DNA of 64,000 nucleotides, from NCBI RefSeq assembly GCF_900104385.1, contig NZ_FNJA01000001.1, forward strand, positions 966,386 to 1,030,385. Reading direction: 5' to 3'. The notes under the pieces were generated by a model. It saw nothing but the letters and a program-made list of their open reading frames with translations. It had not been told where the DNA came from and did no database searches. Of the stretch, positions 9,230 to 17,123 are shown piece by piece. The first letter of the stretch is position 1. Every line of letters starts with the position of its first letter. The position numbers were made by a program, and so were the translations under genes. The stretch comes from Rhodoferax sp. OV413. Its GTDB lineage: Bacteria > Pseudomonadota > Gammaproteobacteria > Burkholderiales > Burkholderiaceae_C.

Positions 9230-10024
9230 CTAGAAAACCACCATATCTCGGGCCAGCGCGGGCGGAAAGTATTTCTGGAAAATCCGCAGCACTGTGCCGT
9301 CATCGCGCAGCGACTGCACGACGGCGCTCCATTTCTGCTGCTCGGCGGGTGTGATGGACTTCTTCGACATGATCAGACCGTGCGGCACGGGTGGATCGTT
9401 GAACTCGAGGATGCGGGTGTTGTCCTTGATGCTGCTGGTCTGTACGTCGCCAATATCGAAAGGTTCGATCACCATGGCCTGGATACGCCCCAGCGCCAGC
9501 ACCTGGTACAGCGGCTCCAGGCCCGAGGCGTAGCTGACCCGGCCAGCCTCCGCCAGGCGGTCCACCATGCGGTTGGCGCTGCTGCCGTAGCGAAAGCTGC
9601 GGATCACCCCCAGCTTCAACGCAGGTTGGTCCTCGAAGTCGGCCAGTTTCTGCACGTTGGCGCTCTTGTGCACCAGCAAATAGTATTTATTCGAAAAATA
9701 CCAGGCGAAAGCGGCGAACTTGTCCCGCTCCTCGGTGGTGATACCCGACAGGCTGAAGTCCAGCGCACCCGATTCGATCAACTGCCAGATGCGCGCCCGT
9801 GGCAGCACGCTGACTTGCAAGGTGCAGCCACTGCGCTGGGCCAGTGCATCGGCAAAGTCTTTGTCTATGCCCGTATTGGTATCGGCCGAATACAGCACAC
9901 CATGCACATGCAAGGCCAAGGTCAGCGGACGTGAGCAGTCTGGCCGATCGTCTGCAGCCCAGCCCAACGTGCCGAAAGCAGCCAAAACGATGGCGCAACA
10001 AGCATGGCGGAGCGAGGAATACAT
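9230..10024 (-). CDS. Periplasmic solute-binding protein, family 3-like
   Basis: 264 aa from the ATG giving MYSSLRHACC; an upstream in-frame ATG at 10048 is possible. It has a hydrophobic signal peptide ending near GWAADD. The body resembles SBP_bac_3 proteins that bind amino acids or small polar ligands (DFSLSGITTEERD is typical). No ABC permease or ATPase is adjacent. Instead a CHASE-PAS-GGDEF receptor follows after 9 nt, suggesting a sensing role rather than transport (inference). Confidence 0.8.
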   Translation of the reverse strand: MYSSLRHACCAIVLAAFGTLGWAADDRPDCSRPLTLALHVHGVLYSADTNTGIDKDFADALAQRSGCTLQVSVLPRARIWQLIESGALDFSLSGITTEERDKFAAFAWYFSNKYYLLVHKSANVQKLADFEDQPALKLGVIRSFRYGSSANRMVDRLAEAGRVSYASGLEPLYQVLALGRIQAMVIEPFDIGDVQTSSIKDNTRILEFNDPPVPHGLIMSKKSITPAEQQKWSAVVQSLRDDGTVLRIFQKYFPPALARDMVVF

Positions 10025-10123
10025 CGTCGTATACAGAGGAGACAACATTGGCCTTGCGTGTAAAGAATCGTTAACAACTATACCGTGAGCCACCCACCTT
10101 GTGTGCGCTCAGAGAGACCTGTC

Positions 10124-10996
10124 TCAGACGGAAATAATCCAACCCTCCAACCTATCCATGGCCTTCGGCAAGCCATAACAGGGCACCCCGGCCGCATGCT
10201 GCTGCGCCGCCCAGCCCGCCTGCAACATGCACAGCACGGCATCCAAGGCATCGCCACTGGCATCGGCTACCAAAGCCTGCCGTTGGGCCGCGCTCAGCTG
10301 CAGGCGCAAACCCAGGCGCACCGGGCCATGCGGGCCCTGCCCGGCCTCCAAGGCCTGCACCAAATCACGGCGGGCCTGCGCGCGTTGCGGCGTCTGTTTG
10401 GCCTTGTCATCGCTTTTATAGCTGCGCCGCCCGGTACCCCGGGCACCAGCTTGCCAACCATCCAGCACTTCGCGTGCCAGCAGGCCCGGATAACCCTCCA
10501 AAGCCACCCGTTGGGTGTCGCCAAGGTGCAGACCAGGGAAATCCACCCCGGCATCCAGCAACAGTGGCACACCGGCGTGCAGCATGTAGGCGACGGGGGG
10601 ATTCACCCATTTCATCGACGGGCTGGAGCCCGCCAGGTGGTCGCAGGCGCGGTGGGCAAACTTCTGGCCTACCGGCCGGGCAGTGCAGAAAGCCGCAAAC
10701 TGGTCGCGGATCTGGCGCCGGTCCAACCCCGCCATGTGGCGGATGCAGGCATGCCAGTCCCTTGGCCACCCCAGGGTTTCGACCAGGCTGCGTGGCAAAC
10801 CGAACGGTAGATCAAAAGCCCCCACCCAGGTACGCGGCTGGGCCAGCACGGCGGCGAACGCCTGCAGGGAGTGCAAGCGCTGCAGCTCCTGTAAAACCAC
10901 GGTGCCATCGGCGACTTCACCCCAGGCCAGCACGATATGTTTGCGCGGGCTGGGGCTGCTGGAAAAATCGCAACCCAGAAGCTGTGCTGCCGACAT
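10124..10996 (-). CDS. DUF429 domain protein
   Basis: 290 aa, matching the DUF429 family (RNase H-fold-like) in its N-terminal GCDFSSSPSPRKHI and GAFDLPFGLPRSLV segments. The D-x-S/P and D-x-P-x-G motifs suggest a nuclease-like fold, but no biochemical role is established that I can name. Its ATG lies 3 nt after the stop of the small membrane protein upstream, so the pair is probably co-transcribed. Confidence 0.8.
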   Translation of the reverse strand: MSAAQLLGCDFSSSPSPRKHIVLAWGEVADGTVVLQELQRLHSLQAFAAVLAQPRTWVGAFDLPFGLPRSLVETLGWPRDWHACIRHMAGLDRRQIRDQFAAFCTARPVGQKFAHRACDHLAGSSPSMKWVNPPVAYMLHAGVPLLLDAGVDFPGLHLGDTQRVALEGYPGLLAREVLDGWQAGARGTGRRSYKSDDKAKQTPQRAQARRDLVQALEAGQGPHGPVRLGLRLQLSAAQRQALVADASGDALDAVLCMLQAGWAAQQHAAGVPCYGLPKAMDRLEGWIISV

Positions 10997-10999
10997 GCC

Positions 11000-11182
11000 T
11001 TAGCCCAAGGCCAGTGCCGCCACGCCGGCGGCAATGCAACCAGCCCCCAGCAGTCGGCTGCTGCGCTGGCCCTCGCCAGGCAGGGCCGAGAGCAGCATCG
11101 ACATCTCGCGCGCCGGCTCCACATGCGAAAAAGGCACGGTTTGCACCACCATCAACACCAGGCACAGAACAAAAGCAGACAT
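11000..11182 (-). CDS. Small hypothetical membrane protein
   Basis: 60 aa from MSAFVLCLVLMVV. Two hydrophobic segments (about residues 2-16 and 43-60) flank a short polar loop (HVEPAREMS...GQRSS). No family recognised. A further in-frame ATG at 11194 sits in the T-run of the upstream terminator and is unlikely. The strongest support is the 3-nt spacing to the DUF429 gene and the clean gap left between the terminator and that gene. Confidence 0.55.
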   Translation of the reverse strand: MSAFVLCLVLMVVQTVPFSHVEPAREMSMLLSALPGEGQRSSRLLGAGCIAAGVAALALG

Positions 11183-11192
11183 GCAAAAAGTC

Positions 11193-11225
11193 AAAAACCC
11201 GCAAGTCGGCGACGGCTTGCGGGTT
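11193..11225 (-). terminator. Rho-independent terminator of the folE-BLUF unit
   Basis: AACCCGCAAG and CTTGCGGGTT form a stem extendable to 13 pairs (one G-T) around a GCGA/TCGC tetraloop, followed on the minus strand by TTTTTGACTTTTT. It separates BLUF from the small membrane protein gene. Confidence 0.85.
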
Positions 11226-11246
11226 GGATGGAGAGATACCGGCGCG

Positions 11247-11669
11247 TTAAACCCGGCCCACGATCGATGCGGTGGCCATCAGCTCTTCGAGCAGGGCCAG
11301 CGATACCTTGCCGGACACCGAGTAGGGGTCGAGCTCGGGCTTTTCGGCGTACTTCAGCAGAATTGACTGGTTCAGCTTCAGGATATTCACCTGGCCCATG
11401 GTCCAGCCGCCAAAGCGGCGCTCGGAGATTTCTTCAAAGTGCAGCAAAGCCACGTCCTTGTGCCGCACATCGCGCTGGATATGGCCGTACAGCTCATTCA
11501 CCGGCATGCGTCCGCCTTCGATGGCTTGCAAGAAGATGCCGCCGCCGTAGCAAAGAATGCCGGTAATGCCGCAGGTCGGGTTGTATTGGCGCGACTGCGC
11601 CAGGATGGCTTCGATGGCGGCGGGGCTGGTATCCAGCGCGCGGCTGGCGTAGAGCAGGCGTACAAGCAT
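11247..11669 (-). CDS. BLUF-domain blue-light sensor protein
   Basis: 140 aa, essentially a lone BLUF domain that binds FAD and reports blue light. Key flavin-site residues are visible: Tyr7 (LLYAS), Asn30 (NPTCGITG), Gln48 (FLQAIEG), and Trp89/Met91 (GGWTMG). No output domain is attached, so it must act through a protein partner. The start lies 4 nt after the stop of folE, implying one operon, and a terminator follows. Confidence 0.93.
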   Translation of the reverse strand: MLVRLLYASRALDTSPAAIEAILAQSRQYNPTCGITGILCYGGGIFLQAIEGGRMPVNELYGHIQRDVRHKDVALLHFEEISERRFGGWTMGQVNILKLNQSILLKYAEKPELDPYSVSGKVSLALLEELMATASIVGRV

Positions 11670-11673
11670 GGCG

Positions 11674-12408
11674 TTAGCCCTTTCTGGGGATGAGGGACAA
11701 AAATTCGCGGCGCAGGTTCGGGTCTTTCAAGAAAGCCCCGCGCATCACCGAGTTGATCATCTTGCTGTCCATGTCCTTCACGCCGCGCCAGCCCATGCAG
11801 TAGTGGCTGGCTTCCATGACGATGGCCAGGCCGTCGGGCTGCGTCTTTTCCATGATCAGGTCGGCCAACTGCACTACAGCTTCTTCCTGGATTTGCGGGC
11901 GGCCCATGATCCATTCGGCCAGACGCGCATATTTGGACAGGCCAATGACGTTGGTGTGCTCGTTGGGCAAGACCCCGATCCAGATATTGCCGATGACCGG
12001 GCACAGGTGGTGCGAGCAGGCGCTGCGCACGGTGATCGGGCCGACGATCATCAGCTCGTTCAGATGCTCGGCGTTGGGGAATTCGGTGATGGTCGGTGCA
12101 CTGACGTAGCGGCCCTTGAACACCTCTTTCAGGTACATCTTGGCCACGCGGCGCGCGGTGTTCTCGGTGTTGTGGTCGCGCTCGGTGTCAATGACCATGC
12201 TGCTCAGCACGCCCTGCATCTTGACGGTGACTTCATCCAGCAAGGCATCCAGCTCACCTGGCTGGATGAATTCGGCAATGTTGTCATTGGCGAAAAAACG
12301 CTTGCGGGCGGCCACCAGCCGCTCGCGGATCTTGACGGAGACGGGCGTGCCCTCTCCGTCGCGGACATCGGCCGGCGCATCGGAATTCATAGCTTCAGGT
12401 GTTTTCAT
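11674..12408 (-). CDS. folE: GTP cyclohydrolase I
   Basis: 244 aa from MKTPEAMNS; an ATG two codons upstream (12414) is also possible. Catalyses GTP to 7,8-dihydroneopterin triphosphate, the first step of folate and pterin synthesis. Zinc ligands appear in RSACSHHLCPVIG and the later Cys in SHYCMGWRG. The family's usual CEHHLVPF is CSHHLCPV here, marking a divergent FolE subgroup. The N-terminal about 30 residues are a polar extension. It heads a probable operon with BLUF. Confidence 0.93.
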   Translation of the reverse strand: MKTPEAMNSDAPADVRDGEGTPVSVKIRERLVAARKRFFANDNIAEFIQPGELDALLDEVTVKMQGVLSSMVIDTERDHNTENTARRVAKMYLKEVFKGRYVSAPTITEFPNAEHLNELMIVGPITVRSACSHHLCPVIGNIWIGVLPNEHTNVIGLSKYARLAEWIMGRPQIQEEAVVQLADLIMEKTQPDGLAIVMEASHYCMGWRGVKDMDSKMINSVMRGAFLKDPNLRREFLSLIPRKG

Positions 12409-12510
12409 TAACATACAAGAATGGTAGCAGGGCAGGCAAGTTGGCTGCTGGCAGCGCCGGCAATGCCCTTTTCGCGGCCCGCTGCCGCCCTACCCTTGCT
12501 CGCTCCTGTA

Positions 12511-12564
12511 TCTATAGCGCCTTCCGCAATACTTATAAGCGCTACAGCCTGTTTTTCTATCAAT
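12511..12564 (+). repeat. Dispersed hairpin element, copy 2
   Basis: CTATAGCGCC head, TAAGCGCTACAGCCTG centre and TTTTTCTATCAA tail. It lies between folE (upstream promoter side) and the porin stop. It is more diverged than the copies near 26.9, 57.2 and 63.0 kb but keeps the block order and spacing. Confidence 0.6.
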
Positions 12565-12582
12565 TCCTACGCAGGCCCGGGC

Positions 12583-13659
12583 TTAGAAGGTATGCACCAG
12601 GCCGGCGGACAGCCCGGTGGCATTGCGCTTCGCGGCCGCTAGCTGGTAGCCGGCTTTCCAATGGCTGCGGTCCAGCTCCGTGTAAACACGGCTGCGTTTG
12701 GACAGCTTGTATTCCAGGAAGGCCACGCTGCGTTGGAAGCCGTCATCTGCCAGCGCGGTGCGCGAGCGGCTGACCCGGTAATGCGCGAGCACCAGGTCCA
12801 GACTGTCGCCCAAAGGCAGGCTGCCGCCCAGGCCCAAGGTCTTGTTGCGGGTCTGCGCCGTGGTGCTGGTGTCCGCATGGCTGCTGCCATAGCTCAGCGA
12901 CAGCTTGCCGCTGCCGAGCTTGGCGCTGATACCCCCCAGGTAGGCCTTCAGCTCCAGATCGGTCGCACTTTTGAACTGCGTATAGCCCAGGGCCGCGCTG
13001 TAGTCGCCCGACTGGTAGCCCAGGCCCAGGCCGGACGAAGACAGCTTGCCGTGGCTGCCAGCTTGCTCGCCGAACGCATGCATGGCCCGCAGGCTGAAAT
13101 CCCCTACGCGCCCCACCGCCTTGGCGGAGTTATCCAGCCGGTAGGCGCCCGTGCTGGCACCCGACGGGCCGTATTCGATGCCCAGGCGGTGCGCGCTCAG
13201 GCCGGCAATGCTGACATTCGGGTTGAAGCTGGCAAAGCGGCTGCCCAGCGGATCGATCTGCCCGACCACGTCGGCCAACACCGTGGTTTGCCGGCCCAGG
13301 GTGAGGGTGGCGGCGTCGGTCTGCACGCCAACGTACGCAGCCCGGTCGAACAGCTTGCTGGTGTTCGCACTCGCGCCGGTATCGATATTCACGCCCGACT
13401 CCAGGTTGAAGACGGCCCGCAGACCGCCTCCCAGGTCCTCCGACCCTCGGAAGCCAAATCGGCTGGTGGTGTTGACCCCGCTGCTGACGGCGGCAGCCGT
13501 GCCGGCCGAAGCCGCATTGGCGGCATCCAGGCCGCTGGTGTAGCGCAGGCTGGCGTCCGCCACACCGTAGAGGGTGATGCTGCTTTGGGCGTGGGCGGCG
13601 CAAGCGCAGGCCAGCAGCGACAGTGCGGCCAGCGGACGAAGTAGGGGTTGGTGTTGCAT
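12583..13659 (-). CDS. Gram-negative general porin
   Basis: 358 aa. A signal peptide ending at AHA is followed by QSSITLYGVADASLRY, the standard N-terminus of betaproteobacterial trimeric porins (Omp32-like, 16-stranded barrel). The C-terminus GLVHTF ends with the Phe that outer-membrane assembly recognises. The ATG at 13659 is preceded by GGAGA. It likely provides general diffusion of small anions or solutes. The promoter region carries three CACCAAT boxes, listed separately. Confidence 0.93.
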   Translation of the reverse strand: MQHQPLLRPLAALSLLACACAAHAQSSITLYGVADASLRYTSGLDAANAASAGTAAAVSSGVNTTSRFGFRGSEDLGGGLRAVFNLESGVNIDTGASANTSKLFDRAAYVGVQTDAATLTLGRQTTVLADVVGQIDPLGSRFASFNPNVSIAGLSAHRLGIEYGPSGASTGAYRLDNSAKAVGRVGDFSLRAMHAFGEQAGSHGKLSSSGLGLGYQSGDYSAALGYTQFKSATDLELKAYLGGISAKLGSGKLSLSYGSSHADTSTTAQTRNKTLGLGGSLPLGDSLDLVLAHYRVSRSRTALADDGFQRSVAFLEYKLSKRSRVYTELDRSHWKAGYQLAAAKRNATGLSAGLVHTF

Positions 13660-13754
13660 CAAGGCTCAGTCTCCAGGTAGTTGATCGTTGTAAGGACGCG
13701 CCCCCCACCGGGCGGGATGCGGGTCGCGGCGATCATGCCCACGGCAGACACATT

Positions 13755-13800
13755 CACCAATTGCAATATTTGCCATGATTGGTGCATGCACGACACCAAT
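13755..13800. promoter_or_regulatory. Triple CACCAAT box upstream of the porin
   Basis: CACCAAT at 13755-13761 and 13794-13800 and its complement ATTGGTG at 13778-13784, alternating in orientation within 46 bp, about 95 bp upstream of the porin start. The 16- and 9-bp gaps allow two inverted-repeat pairs. It looks like an operator cluster, the protein unknown. The rest of the 299-bp gap (13660-13958) shows no other clear feature. Confidence 0.45.
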
Positions 13801-13958
13801 TTACGGACGGATTGCTTAAACAATGGGCAGATGTGGGGCCACGTGATAATCGGCACATGCTTGGCCTTGCGCCACAGCGCTACCCGCGTCTGGCAGCGCC
13901 CGCAACTGCGGGGCCCCGGTAAGCAATGCTCCCGAGACAAAAATCCCCCTACAGCCCT

Positions 13959-14345
13959 ATGAAAAACCTCGATTTACTCAACACCCGCGAAGACTGGTAT
14001 GCGGCATTTTTTGCGGGCGACACCGAATTCATGGCCAGCGTGCAGGCCGACACGTTCTGCGTGGTGCATGCAAATGGCGTGCAGTCCAAGTGGGAACAGC
14101 TGCACGGCATCTCGCGCGCCGTAGAGGCCGACCTGTGGTTCCCCGACAGCGCCTACAAGCAGGATGCCCAGCTGTCGCTGCAGAACCATGGCGACTTTTC
14201 CGTAGTCTCTGGCCTGAGCCACACCTGGATCGACGACACCGAGCACAGCCGGGTGTTCTTCAGCGAACTCTGGCGCCAGAACGCCCAGGGCTGGCAGCTG
14301 ATGCACCTGCACTTCACGCCGGCACCGGAAACCGCTGCGGCCTAA
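13959..14345 (+). CDS. NTF2-like / DUF4440-type protein
   Basis: 128 aa from MKNLDLLNTREDWYAAFFAGD. It fits the small cone-shaped NTF2/SnoaL-like fold used by many unrelated enzymes and binding proteins: an N-terminal helix, then strands ending ELWRQNAQGWQLMHLHFTP. No catalytic residues can be named. It faces puuD convergently with 9 nt between stops, so it is not obviously part of the purine pathway. Confidence 0.75.
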   Translation: MKNLDLLNTREDWYAAFFAGDTEFMASVQADTFCVVHANGVQSKWEQLHGISRAVEADLWFPDSAYKQDAQLSLQNHGDFSVVSGLSHTWIDDTEHSRVFFSELWRQNAQGWQLMHLHFTPAPETAAA

Positions 14346-14354
14346 GCCCCTGCC

Positions 14355-15581
14355 TCACTGAACCGGCGCGCCGCCCTCGAACCACTGCTTGACCAGCGCG
14401 CGCTCGGCATCGGTGATGCCGGTGGCGTTGTTCATCGGCATCACGCGCGTCACCACCACCTGCTGGTACACGGCCTGCGCATGCTGCTGCACGGCAGCCG
14501 CTGAATCCAGGCGCACGTTCTTCATCTGCACCTGCTCGCCGTGGCACATATAGCAGCGCTGGGCCAACACTGGCTGCAGTTTTTCATAAGAAATAACGGC
14601 TTTGGCGCTTGTTCCAGCTGCGCTACCAGCTACTGAATTTGTAGCGGCCTGCGGCGCGGGTTGCATCCAGACAATCACGCCCACGATCACCACCAGCCCG
14701 GCCAGCGCATAGCCGACCGGATGGCGATTGCGGCCCAGCAGGTAGCCGTGGCGCAGCACGAAGAACTGGCGGATCGCCGCGCCGGCCAGCATCATCAGCA
14801 CCAGCACCAGCCAGTTCTGCGGATGGGTGTAGGTAAAACTGTAGTGGTTGCTCAGCATGGCAAACAGCACTGGCAAGGTGAAATAGGTGTTGTGCACGCT
14901 GCGCTGCTTGCCGCGCTGGCCGTGGATCGGGTCGACCGGCTGGCCGGCCTTGATGGCCGCCACCACGGTGCGCTGGCCGGGGATGATCCAGAAGAACACA
15001 TTGGCGCTCATGCTGGTGGCGATCATCGCCCCGACCAGCAGAAACGCCGCGCGCCCGGCAAACCAGTGGCAGGCCAGCCAGGAGGCCAGGCACACCAGCA
15101 CCGCCACCAGCGCGCCCACAATCGCGTCGCCGTGCTTGCGCTTACCGAACAGCTGGCAAATGCTGTCGTACAGCATCCAGAACACCACCAGAAAAGAGAG
15201 CGCCACGCCAATCGCCGCGCCGGGCGACCAGTTCATTAGCGACTTGTCGATCAGATAGGTGCTGGCGTTCCACAGGTAGGACACGGTGAACAGCGAAAAG
15301 CCGGTCAACCAGGTGGAATAGCTCTCCCAGTAGAACCAGTGCAGATGCTTGGGCAGCTGCGGCGGCGCGCCAGCGAACTTGACCGGATGGTAGAAGCCAC
15401 CGCCATGCACGGCCCAGAGTTCGCCGCTGACGCCCTGCTTTTTCAGATCTTCGTCGACCGGCGGCGTCAGGCTGCTGTCCAGAAAGACGAAGTAGAACGA
15501 CGAGCCTATCCAGGCAATCGCGGTAATGACGTGGACCCAGCGCAGCAGCAGGTTGGCCCAGTCGAGGTAGTAGCTTTCCAT
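14355..15581 (-). CDS. puuD: Urate hydroxylase PuuD (membrane urate oxidase with cytochrome c domain)
   Basis: 408 aa. Eight or so hydrophobic helices occupy residues about 10-310, then a linker and a C-terminal cytochrome c domain with haem motif CYMCH (residues 343-347) and distal MPMNN. PuuD oxidises urate to 5-hydroxyisourate, passing electrons to the respiratory chain instead of producing H2O2. The linker at about 315-334 (Ala/Ser/Gly-rich) is encoded by a copy of the dispersed hairpin element. It lies downstream of xdhC and feeds uraH and the uraD fusion. Confidence 0.93.
   Translation of the reverse strand: MESYYLDWANLLLRWVHVITAIAWIGSSFYFVFLDSSLTPPVDEDLKKQGVSGELWAVHGGGFYHPVKFAGAPPQLPKHLHWFYWESYSTWLTGFSLFTVSYLWNASTYLIDKSLMNWSPGAAIGVALSFLVVFWMLYDSICQLFGKRKHGDAIVGALVAVLVCLASWLACHWFAGRAAFLLVGAMIATSMSANVFFWIIPGQRTVVAAIKAGQPVDPIHGQRGKQRSVHNTYFTLPVLFAMLSNHYSFTYTHPQNWLVLVLMMLAGAAIRQFFVLRHGYLLGRNRHPVGYALAGLVVIVGVIVWMQPAPQAATNSVAGSAAGTSAKAVISYEKLQPVLAQRCYMCHGEQVQMKNVRLDSAAAVQQHAQAVYQQVVVTRVMPMNNATGITDAERALVKQWFEGGAPVQ
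14581..14637 (-). repeat. Dispersed hairpin element, copy 3 (in frame in puuD)
   Basis: Read on the minus strand: AGTAGCTGGTAGCGCAG, CAAGCGCCAAAGCC, then TTATTTCTTATGAAA. It matches the consensus in block order and length and encodes about 20 residues joining the last membrane helix to the cytochrome c domain. Confidence 0.65.
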
Positions 15582-15719
15582 ATATCACTCACCCTTGGCA
15601 GCGCGCGGTGGCGCTGCTTGTTTCTCTGTCCACCACTGCGGGCACTGTGGGCAGAAATAAGGCCACGAACAAAAGCTGGGAGAGAAAGCCTTGCGCCGCT
15701 GCGACCTGAACCTGCGATT

Positions 15720-16538
15720 CTATGGAGTAATGCTTTGCAACAACTGTGCCGCAACCGCAACCGCAATCACCTCGGGCTCCTTGCCCGCAATGCCCGGCAC
15801 GCCAATCGGGCAGGTCACCTGGGCCAGCTCGGACTCCAGGAAGCCGCGGGCCAGCAGCCGCTGGCGAAAGCTCGCCCATTTGGTCCGGCTGCCGATCAGG
15901 CCGATAAACGGCAGGTCCGCCTGGCTGCGCTGGCGCTGCAGGCAGGCGGCCACGATGTCCAGGTCTTCCGCATGGCTGAAGCTCATGATCAGCACCCGGC
16001 TGCCGGGCTGCAGGTCGTGCACCGCCTGGTGCACCGGGTCGGAATGCTCGCAAACCACATTGCCTGGCAGCTCGGCGGGAAAGATGCCGTCACGGCTGTC
16101 GATCCAGGCCAAGGCAAACGGCAGCCGCGCCAGCACCTGGGCCAGCGCATGGCCCACATGGCCACCGCCGAACAAGGCCACGGGTGTGTAGTGGGCGCTG
16201 AGGCGGCTGCGCAGCCGCTCGCTATCAGCCTGGGTGACAGTTTCAAAGCGCAGATGCACCACGCCGCCGCAGCACTGCCCCAGGCTGGGGCCCAGCGGGT
16301 AGCGCAGCACATCCATCCCCATGCTGCCACCCAGCCGGGCCTGTGCCTCGGCAATCGCCTGGAACTCCAGGTTGCCGCCGCCAATCGTGCCCACCAGCTG
16401 GTCGCCGCGTACGGCCATCCAGGTGCCCGGCCCCCGCGGCACCGAGCCTTGGGTAGACTCCACACTGACCAGCACAGCGGGGCCTGACTGCAGCAGCTGG
16501 AATAAGTCGTCGGTATTTTTCACACGCGCAGTATGCAT
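15720..16538 (-). CDS. xdhC: Xanthine dehydrogenase accessory protein XdhC
   Basis: 272 aa from MHTARVKNTDD; a GTG five codons later is an alternative. An N-terminal XdhC/CoxI domain carries GSVPRGPGTWM and GTIGGGNLE, and a C-terminal Rossmann-like domain contains LFGGGHVGHALA. XdhC binds, sulfurates and inserts the molybdenum cofactor into xanthine dehydrogenase. xdhA and xdhB are not in the window. Here xdhC sits directly before puuD, consistent with purine breakdown via xanthine and urate. The 138-bp gap to puuD shows no feature. Confidence 0.92.
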   Translation of the reverse strand: MHTARVKNTDDLFQLLQSGPAVLVSVESTQGSVPRGPGTWMAVRGDQLVGTIGGGNLEFQAIAEAQARLGGSMGMDVLRYPLGPSLGQCCGGVVHLRFETVTQADSERLRSRLSAHYTPVALFGGGHVGHALAQVLARLPFALAWIDSRDGIFPAELPGNVVCEHSDPVHQAVHDLQPGSRVLIMSFSHAEDLDIVAACLQRQRSQADLPFIGLIGSRTKWASFRQRLLARGFLESELAQVTCPIGVPGIAGKEPEVIAVAVAAQLLQSITP

Positions 16539-16559
16539 GGACGCAAGCACCACCACACC

Positions 16560-17105
16560 ATGAATCCCCACACCTCCAAATACCTGCCCAGATACCTTCG
16601 CTTGGCTCTGGCTGCCGGCACGGCCACGGTGGCCAGCCTGCTGGCCGGCTGCAGCTCGGCGCCCGCGCCCGCCACACCCGGCCCAACGATTACGCCGGTC
16701 ACGCCCGATGCCGCGGCCAAGCCCAGTGTGCCGGCCCCCGCGCCCCTGGCAGCCCCGCCCAAAATCTCCAACGCGTCCACGCCGCGCGACTACCGGCGCG
16801 ATGCCGCCCGCCATGTGTATGAACGCAATGCCAGCCGCATCTACCAGGGCAAGATGCAGCCCAACCTTTACGCCATCGGCGTGCTGGAGGTGAACCTGGA
16901 CCGGCAAGGCCGGGTCACCGGCCTGCACTGGATGCGGGCGCCCAAGCATGCACCCGAGGTGATTCGCGAGATCGAGCGCACGGTGCGCGAGGCCGCGCCG
17001 TTTCCACCACCTTCGCGCATGGGCAAGGTGGTCTATACCGATACCTGGCTGTGGGACAAGAGCGGCCAGTTCCAGCTGGATACGCTGACCGAAGGCCAGC
17101 TGTAG
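16560..17105 (+). CDS. Lipoprotein with TonB C-terminal-like domain
   Basis: 181 aa. The signal peptide ends in the lipobox LLAGC (Cys31), followed by a Pro/Ala-rich linker (32-70) and a compact C-terminal domain resembling TonB_C (YAIGVLEVNLDRQGRV...). Starting at 16560 avoids overlap with the divergent xdhC start; an ATG at 16533 would overlap it. It is probably anchored in the outer or inner membrane. The role is unknown; no TonB/ExbBD genes are nearby. Confidence 0.8.
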   Translation: MNPHTSKYLPRYLRLALAAGTATVASLLAGCSSAPAPATPGPTITPVTPDAAAKPSVPAPAPLAAPPKISNASTPRDYRRDAARHVYERNASRIYQGKMQPNLYAIGVLEVNLDRQGRVTGLHWMRAPKHAPEVIREIERTVREAAPFPPPSRMGKVVYTDTWLWDKSGQFQLDTLTEGQL

Positions 17106-17123
17106 CCCTAGGCCCGAGCGCAG

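Noticed and set aside
10408-10430. Partial element head in the DUF429 gene (TTTTATAGCTGCG)
   Set aside because: Too short, without stem or tail.
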